Below, one piece after another: positions 60,501 to 64,000 of a DNA stretch of 64,000 nucleotides. Both the position numbers and the translations under genes were made by a program. Below the pieces are notes generated by a model. The model was not told where the DNA came from and ran no database searches. It saw only the letters and a list, made by a program, of their open reading frames with translations. Origin of the DNA: Pycnococcus provasolii (Eukaryota > Chlorophyta > Pseudoscourfieldiophyceae > Pseudoscourfieldiales > Pycnococcaceae); contig OW568862.1 in the NCBI GenBank assembly GCA_938743325.2, forward strand, positions 62,001-126,000, read 5' to 3'. Numbering within the stretch: the first letter of the stretch is position 1; each line of letters opens with the position of its first letter.

Positions 60501-63500
60501 GACTTGATATTCACGCTCGACTCCACGCTGTGGATGTTCACGTCGTGCGAGGGATTCTCGCCGCCGTACGACGTGATGGACGCGCCGTAGAAGCCTCCGA
60601 CGAAGCTTCCCGTACTCGTCATGAGCGTTCCACCAAGACCGGACGTCGCGTCGATGGAACCAGATCCTGCCGTGCCCGCGCCTATGGTCACCCCGCCTGT
60701 GCTACTACTTGACAGAATCGATACAGCCTCGGGTGAAGATTGATCACTTTGAATACTGACAGGACCAGTACTCAAAACACTTGTGCCAAGATCACTTTGT
60801 ACACTGATTGATCCAGCACTTGTGATGCTTGTACCACCAAGACTTGAATCCAAAAGAATCTTGCCACTAGAGCTCATCCTAACACCACCAGAAGTGCTCG
60901 AAGCCTTAATTAGTACCGATTCATCATCAACACTTGAACTCGAAAGTGATGCCTGGCCAGTTGTCTTCGCAATTATTCCAGAATCACCAGCAGCGAACCA
61001 AAGTCGACCACGAGAACTTGACGCAGCATCTAAACTTATACCGCCGTCCTCATCCAAAGCTTCAATACTCACAGATGAATAGCTCTTTTCTCCGCTTCGC
61101 AAATTCAAGCTAGCTATAGAACTGTGCAGCGTGATGTCGCCCGTGCCGCCCGGAGAGCCGTACGATGTCACAACCGCGCCGTAGAAGCCGCCCACGAGAG
61201 CGCCTGTGCTGCTCATGTACGTGCCGCCCGTGCCAGATGCAACCTCGACGCTGCCGCTGCCGTGCGTGCCGCCTTGCACAGATACGCCGCCGGACGCGCT
61301 CGTCGCCGTGATGCTCACCGCGCCGTCCTTCGCGCCCGCGCTCTCGATCGCCACGGTGTCTTGCGCGCTGACAAGCACGCCGCCCTCCGCGTGGCTCGCC
61401 GTGATCTTCACCGACGACGACGACGCCTGCGTGCTGTCGACGGCGACCGTGCCAGAGCTGCCCACGGACACGCCGCCCGTGCTGCTCGACACCGTCACGC
61501 TGCCGCCGTCCTCCGGCGCCTGCATCGTCACGCCGCCATTCTCCGCAGTGGCTGTCAAGAGCACCGTCGACGCGTGCGTGCCCACGCCCTCGATCGTCAC
61601 GCCGCCGCTCGCGTGCGTGTTACGCACGTGCACGGCGCTCGCGCTGTTCTGAGTCGACGCGACGTCAACCTTGCCGGTGCTCATCACACTCACGCCGCCC
61701 GTGCCCGCGCCGACCGTCACAGAACCCGCCGCGTGCGTCGCCGCCTGGATCGTTACTCCGCCCTCGTCGTGCGACGCCTCGATGCTCACAGCCGCAGCGT
61801 CCGCCTCGCCAGCCTGCACGTTCACGCTCGCGAGCGTACTGTGCAGCGCGATGTCGCCCGTGCCGCCCGGAGAGCCGTACGATGTCACAACCGCGCCGTA
61901 GAAGCCGCCCACGAGAGCGCCTGTGCTGCTCATGTACGTGCCGCCCGTGCCAGACGCAACCTCGACGCTGCCGCTGCCGTGCGTGCCGCCTTGCACAGAC
62001 ACGCCGCCGGACGCGCTCGTCGCCGTGATGCTCACCGCGCCGTCCTTCGCGCCCGCGCTCTCGATCGCCACGGTGTCTTGCGCGCCGACAAGCACGCCGC
62101 CCTCCGCGTGGCTCGCCGTGACCTTCACCGAAGACGACGACGCCTGCGTGCTGTCGACGGCGACCGTGCCAGAGCTGCCCACGGACACGCCGCCCGTGCT
62201 GCTCGACACCGTCACGCTGCCGCCGTCCTCCGGCGCCTGCATCGTCACGCCGCCATTCTCCGCAGTGGCTGCCAAGAGCACCGTCGACGCGTGCGTGCCC
62301 ACGCCCTCGATCGTCACGCCGCCGCTCGCGTGCGTGTTACGTACGTGCACGGCGCTCGCGCTGTTCTGAGCCGACGCGACGTCAACCTTGCCGTCGCCGA
62401 ACACGCTGATGGAGTCCGTACTCGTCACACTCACGCCGCCCGTGCCCGCGCCGACCGTCACAGAACCCGCCGCGTGCGTCGCCGCCTGGATCGTCACGCC
62501 GCCCTCGTCGTGCGACGCCTCGATGCTCACAGCCGCAGCGTCCGCCTCGCCAGCCTGCACGTTCACGCTCGCGAGCGAGCTGTGCAGCGTGATGTCGCCC
62601 GTGCCGCCCGGAGAGCCGTACGATGTCACAACCGCGCCGTAGAAGCCGCCCACGAGAGCGCCTGTGCTGCTCATGTACGTGCCGCCCGTGCCAGACGCAA
62701 TCTCGACGCTGCCGCTGCCGTGCGTGCCGCCTTGCACAGATACGCCGCCGGACGCGCTCGTCGCCGTGATGCTCACCGCGCCGTCCTTCGCGCCCGCGCT
62801 CTCGATCGCCACGGTGTCTTGCGCGCCGACAAGCACGCCGCCCTCCGCGTGGCTCGCCGTGATCTTCACCGACGACGACGACGCCTGCGTGCTGTCGACG
62901 GCGACCGTGCCAGAGCTGCCCACGGACACGCCGCCCGTGCTGCTCGACACCGTCACGCTGCCGCCGTCTTCCGGCGCCTGCATCGTCACGCCGCCATTCT
63001 CCGCAGTGGCTGTCAAGAGCACCGTCGACGCGTGCGTGCCCACGCCCTCGATCGTCACGCCGCCGCTCGCGTGCGTGTTACGTACGTGCACGGCGCTCGC
63101 GCTGTTCTGAGCCGACGCGACGTCAACCTTGCCGTCGCCGAACACGCTGATGGAGTCCGTACTCGTCACACTCACGCCGCCCGTGCCCGCGCCGACCGTC
63201 ACAGAACCCGCCGCGTGCGTCGCCGCCTGGATCATCACGCCGCCCTCGTCGTGCGACGCCTCGATGCTCACGGCCGCAGCGTCCGCCTCGCCAGCCTGCA
63301 CGTTCACGCTCGCGAGCGAGCTGTGCAGCGTGATGTCGCCCGTGCCGCCCGGAGAGCCGTACGATGTCACAACCGCGCCGTAGAAGCCGCCCACGAGAGC
63401 GCCTGTGCTGCTCATGTACGTGCCGCCCGTGCCAGACGCAACCTCGACGCTGCCGCTACCGTGCGTGCCGCCTTGCACAGATACGCCGCCGGACGCGCTC

Positions 63501-64000
63501 GTCGCCGTGATGCTCACCGCGCCGTCCTTCGCGCCCGCGCTCTCGATCGCCACGGTGTCTTGCGCGCCGACAAGCACGCCGCCCTCCGCGTGGCTCGCCG
63601 TGATCTTCACCGACGACGACGACGCCTGCGTGCTGTCGACGGCGACCGTGCCAGAGCTGCCCACGGACACGCCGCCCGTGCTGCTCGACACCGTCACGCT
63701 GCCGCCGTCCTCCGGCGCCTGCATCGTCACGCCGCCATTCTCCGCAGTGGCTGTCAAGAGCACCGTCGACGCGTGCGTGCCCACGCCCTCGATCGTCACG
63801 CCGCCGCTCGCGTGCGTGTTACGCACGTGCACGGCGCTCGCGCTGTTTTGAGCCGACGCGACGTCAACCTTGCCGTCGCCGAACACGCTGATGGAGTCCG
63901 TACTCGTCACACTCACGCCGCCCGTGCCCGCGCCGACCGTCACAGAACCCGCCGCGTGCGTCGCCGCCTGGATCATCACGCCGCCCTCGTCGTGCGACGC
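54566..64000 (-). CDS. Giant repeat protein with viral-fibre-like TGALxVxGGVG modules, 5' end outside window
   Basis: More than 3,140 residues, open to the right edge. From the N-terminal side: at least four 247-residue repeats rich in Gly, Ser, Thr and Val (ASHAEGGVLVGAQDTV-like strands); a unique stretch; eight 115-residue repeats (STGSFVGGFYGASITSYGG); a RRRLLQT site near 57.8 kb; 10-12 modules of TTGALIVTGGVGVA type, familiar from long tail or fibre proteins of marine phages and algal viruses; and a C-terminal coiled coil (AQRLSDVEARSVQLQSENQY) ending in C. The short strand-turn periodicity suggests a beta-helix or beta-solenoid fibre, probably secreted or on the surface. No peptidase S74 or membrane helix is visible in the part present. 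Function is unknown. Confidence 0.75.
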   Translation of the reverse strand, partial: ASHDEGGVMIQAATHAAGSVTVGAGTGGVSVTSTDSISVFGDGKVDVASAQNSASAVHVRNTHASGGVTIEGVGTHASTVLLTATAENGGVTMQAPEDGGSVTVSSSTGGVSVGSSGTVAVDSTQASSSSVKITASHAEGGVLVGAQDTVAIESAGAKDGAVSITATSASGGVSVQGGTHGSGSVEVASGTGGTYMSSTGALVGGFYGAVVTSYGSPGGTGDITLHSSLASVNVQAGEADAAAVSIEASHDEGGVMIQAATHAAGSVTVGAGTGGVSVTSTDSISVFGDGKVDVASAQNSASAVHVRNTHASGGVTIEGVGTHASTVLLTATAENGGVTMQAPEDGGSVTVSSSTGGVSVGSSGTVAVDSTQASSSSVKITASHAEGGVLVGAQDTVAIESAGAKDGAVSITATSASGGVSVQGGTHGSGSVEIASGTGGTYMSSTGALVGGFYGAVVTSYGSPGGTGDITLHSSLASVNVQAGEADAAAVSIEASHDEGGVTIQAATHAAGSVTVGAGTGGVSVTSTDSISVFGDGKVDVASAQNSASAVHVRNTHASGGVTIEGVGTHASTVLLAATAENGGVTMQAPEDGGSVTVSSSTGGVSVGSSGTVAVDSTQASSSSVKVTASHAEGGVLVGAQDTVAIESAGAKDGAVSITATSASGGVSVQGGTHGSGSVEVASGTGGTYMSSTGALVGGFYGAVVTSYGSPGGTGDIALHSTLASVNVQAGEADAAAVSIEASHDEGGVTIQAATHAAGSVTVGAGTGGVSVMSTGKVDVASTQNSASAVHVRNTHASGGVTIEGVGTHASTVLLTATAENGGVTMQAPEDGGSVTVSSSTGGVSVGSSGTVAVDSTQASSSSVKITASHAEGGVLVSAQDTVAIESAGAKDGAVSITATSASGGVSVQGGTHGSGSVEVASGTGGTYMSSTGALVGGFYGAVVTSYGSPGGTGDITLHSSIASLNLRSGEKSYSSVSIEALDEDGGISLDAASSSRGRLWFAAGDSGIIAKTTGQASLSSSSVDDESVLIKASSTSGGVRMSSSGKILLDSSLGGTSITSAGSISVQSDLGTSVLSTGPVSIQSDQSSPEAVSILSSSSTGGVTIGAGTAGSGSIDATSGLGGTLMTSTGSFVGGFYGASITSYGGENPSHDVNIHSVESSVNIKSGGTDAASVYITASSDKGGITAESGSGGMSVVTKGDYTSASTGMTSLTAETDISLGAGTAGSGSIDATSGLGGTLMTSTGSFVGGFYGASITSYGGENPSHDVNIHSVESSVNIKSGGTDAASVYITASSDKGGITAESGSGGMSVVTKGDYTSASTGMTSLTAETDISLGAGTAGSGSIDATSGLGGTLMTSTGSFVGGFYGASITSYGGENPSHDVNIHSVESSVNIKSGGTDAASVYITASSDKGGITAESGSGGMSVVTKGDYTSASTGMTSLTAETDISLGAGTAGSGSIDATSGLGGTLMTSTGSFVGGFYGASITSYGGENPSHDVNIHSVESSVNIKSGGTDAASVYITASSDKGGITAESGSGGMSVVTKGDYTSASTGMTSLTAETDISLGAGTAGSGSIDATSGLGGTLMTSTGSFVGGFYGASITSYGGENPSHDVNIHSVESSVNIKSGGTDAASVYITASSDKGGITAESGSGGMSVVTKGDYTSASTGMTSLTAETDISLGAGTAGSGSIDATSGLGGTLMTSTGSFVGGFYGASITSYGGENPSHDVNIHSVESSVNIKSGGTDAASVYITASSDKGGITAESGSGGMSVVTKGDYTSASTGMTSLTAETDISLGAGTAGSGSIDATSGLGGTLMTSTGSFVGGFYGASITSYGGENPSHDVNIHSVESSVNIKSGGTDAASVYITASSDKGGITAESGSGGMSVVTKGDYTSASTGMTSLTAETDISLGAGTAGSGSIDATSGLGGTLMTSTGSFVGGFYGASITSYGGENPSHDVNIHSVESSVNIKSGGTDAASVYITASSDKGGITAESGSGGMSVVTKGDYTSASTGMTSLTSGIDGMTLTSSGKLTGSFYGMDLYSAVTIFDSSDEAKTSFGSSTSRRRLLQTNDALTYSLYTNGGAGFAKNVHIGGKMDVAKDVILQSDANINGDVFLGDATSDAITSQGTFKHTMPDNHANAAVFREGSTPYLTFTTSNGQEKITSTKPVTITDSTAASTATTGALIVTGGVGVSAASNFGGVVTVSDTTTSGANTAGALVVAGGVGIAENLNVGGNTALGDLASADTLTITGAVTLNLKDNEQNAFLITEGANNYMRFDTQDTGGELIVAVKPVTVSATTTSSDATTGALIVTGGVGIAENLNVGGNTALGNLASADTLTITGAVTLNLKDNEQNAFLITEGANNYMRFDTQDTGGELIVAVKPVTVSDNTPASSSTTGALIVTGGVGVALASNFAGVVTVSATTTSGANTAGALVVAGGVGIAENLNVGGNTALGDLASADTLTITGAVTLNLKDNEQNAFLIREDTNNYMQFDTRDGAELIVAVKPVTVSDNTPASSSTTGALIVTGGVGVALASNFAGVVTVSATTTSGANTAGALVVAGGVGIAENLNVGGNTALGDLASADTLTITGAVTLNLKDNEQNAFLIREDTNNYMQFDTRDGAELIVAVKPVTVSDNTPASSSTTGALIVTGGVGVALASHFAGVVTISDSTAAASATTAALVVTGGVGTSAASNFGGAVTVSSGAVTVSDNTPASSSTTGALIVTGGVGVALASNFAGVVTVSATTTSGANTAGALVVAGGVGIAENLNVGGNTALGDLASADTLTITGAVTLNLKDNEQNAFLIREDTNNYMQFDTRDGAELIVAVKPVTVSDNTPASSSTTGALIVTGGVGVALASHFAGVVTISDSTAAASATTAALVVTGGVGTSAASNFGGAVTVSSGAVTVSDNTPASSSTTGALIVTGGVGVALASHFGGVVTISDNTAATSSADGALIVGGGIGVAGNSFFGAAVNVAGALSAGTAGSAQGVLTLNNGAGANTPGHFVLVDTGGTSHYYFADTSGNLRVHNAAPTANTDGTVVGTQTRRRELLSDAEFLDESNEIRTNESQSTRRLLSTMLGNTNASIDDDSKQIQAATIDEMAQRLSDVEARSVQLQSENQYFKNKIERMQSLLCQFDAKLC
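55110..57590 (-). repeat. TGALxVxGGVG module region (units offset by 273, 372 and 597 bp)
   Basis: The block encoding NLKDNEQNAFLI and its flanks recurs near 55.6, 56.2, 56.55, 56.95 and 57.2 kb, with offsets that combine a few sub-modules. Several copies are identical in DNA. Confidence 0.85.
57945..60682 (-). repeat. Eight tandem 345-bp repeats
   Basis: Units start at 57945 and every 345 bp to 60360. They differ by only one or two bases, and those differences recur every third unit (1,035-bp higher-order period). Confidence 0.92.
61112..64000 (-). repeat. 741-bp tandem repeats, at least four copies
   Basis: The spacing between equivalent points is 717, 741 and 741 bp. The first (lowest-coordinate) unit lacks 24 bp (eight codons) present in the others. 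The array continues past the right edge. Confidence 0.9.

Noticed and set aside
57945-60682. Regular array that could suggest CRISPR or satellite DNA
   Set aside because: The units are 345 bp, stay in one protein frame and have no unique spacers.

Overview
The window looks like nuclear DNA of a GC-rich, intron-poor eukaryotic microalga, most likely a green picoalga of the prasinophyte type. The basis is a mixture of eukaryote-only genes (soluble adenylyl cyclase type, PTEN, two-pore K+ channel, TRM7, full ABCB transporter, two GT29 sialyltransferase-like enzymes), long Pro-rich wall-protein-like linkers, very large secreted repeat proteins, and tyrosine-recombinase retrotransposons of the PAT/DIRS group known from green algae. 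No single marker fixes the species, so the lineage is inference. Most genes are single open frames. The three introns that I can place by reading frame all have GT..AG ends, and their donors read GTGCGA, GTACGA and GTACGT.

Layout, left to right. 1-3097 (-): ADCY10-like cyclase/ATPase, cut by the left edge. 3.7-4.5 kb (+): F-box/ankyrin protein. 4.6-6.1 kb (-): BAHD-like acyltransferase. 6.8-7.8 kb (+): RCC1-type repeat protein. 8.1-9.8 kb (-): PTEN. 10.1-11.8 kb: short, broken PAT-like element. 12.0-13.7 kb (+): GT29-like enzyme. 14.0-15.5 kb (-): AP endonuclease with added motifs. 16.5-20.4 kb (+): ABCB transporter with two identical nucleotide-binding domains. 20.7-21.6 kb (+): TRM7. 21.8-23.8 kb (-): two-pore K+ channel. 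24.7-41.2 kb (-): one or two giant secreted/type I membrane proteins, with three introns. 42.4-44.0 kb (-): secreted His/Glu-rich repeat protein. 44.7-47.2 kb: two broken transporter genes, one inside the other. 48.0-53.2 kb: a whole-looking, young PAT-like retrotransposon. 53.2-54.3 kb (+): second GT29-like enzyme. 54.6-64.0 kb (-): more than 3,140 residues of a repeat protein built from three nested repeat families, cut by the right edge.

The genes do not form an operon-like pathway. A shared theme is the cell surface: two sialyltransferase-like Golgi enzymes, giant secreted proteins, a secreted metal-binding-like protein and membrane transporters. A second theme is recent sequence homogenisation, seen in the ABC domains, the RCC1 repeats, the giant-protein modules and a 3-unit higher-order repeat. 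The most unusual small-scale signal is a dispersed element of about 100 bp found just downstream of three unrelated genes; in two of them its first three bases are the stop codon.
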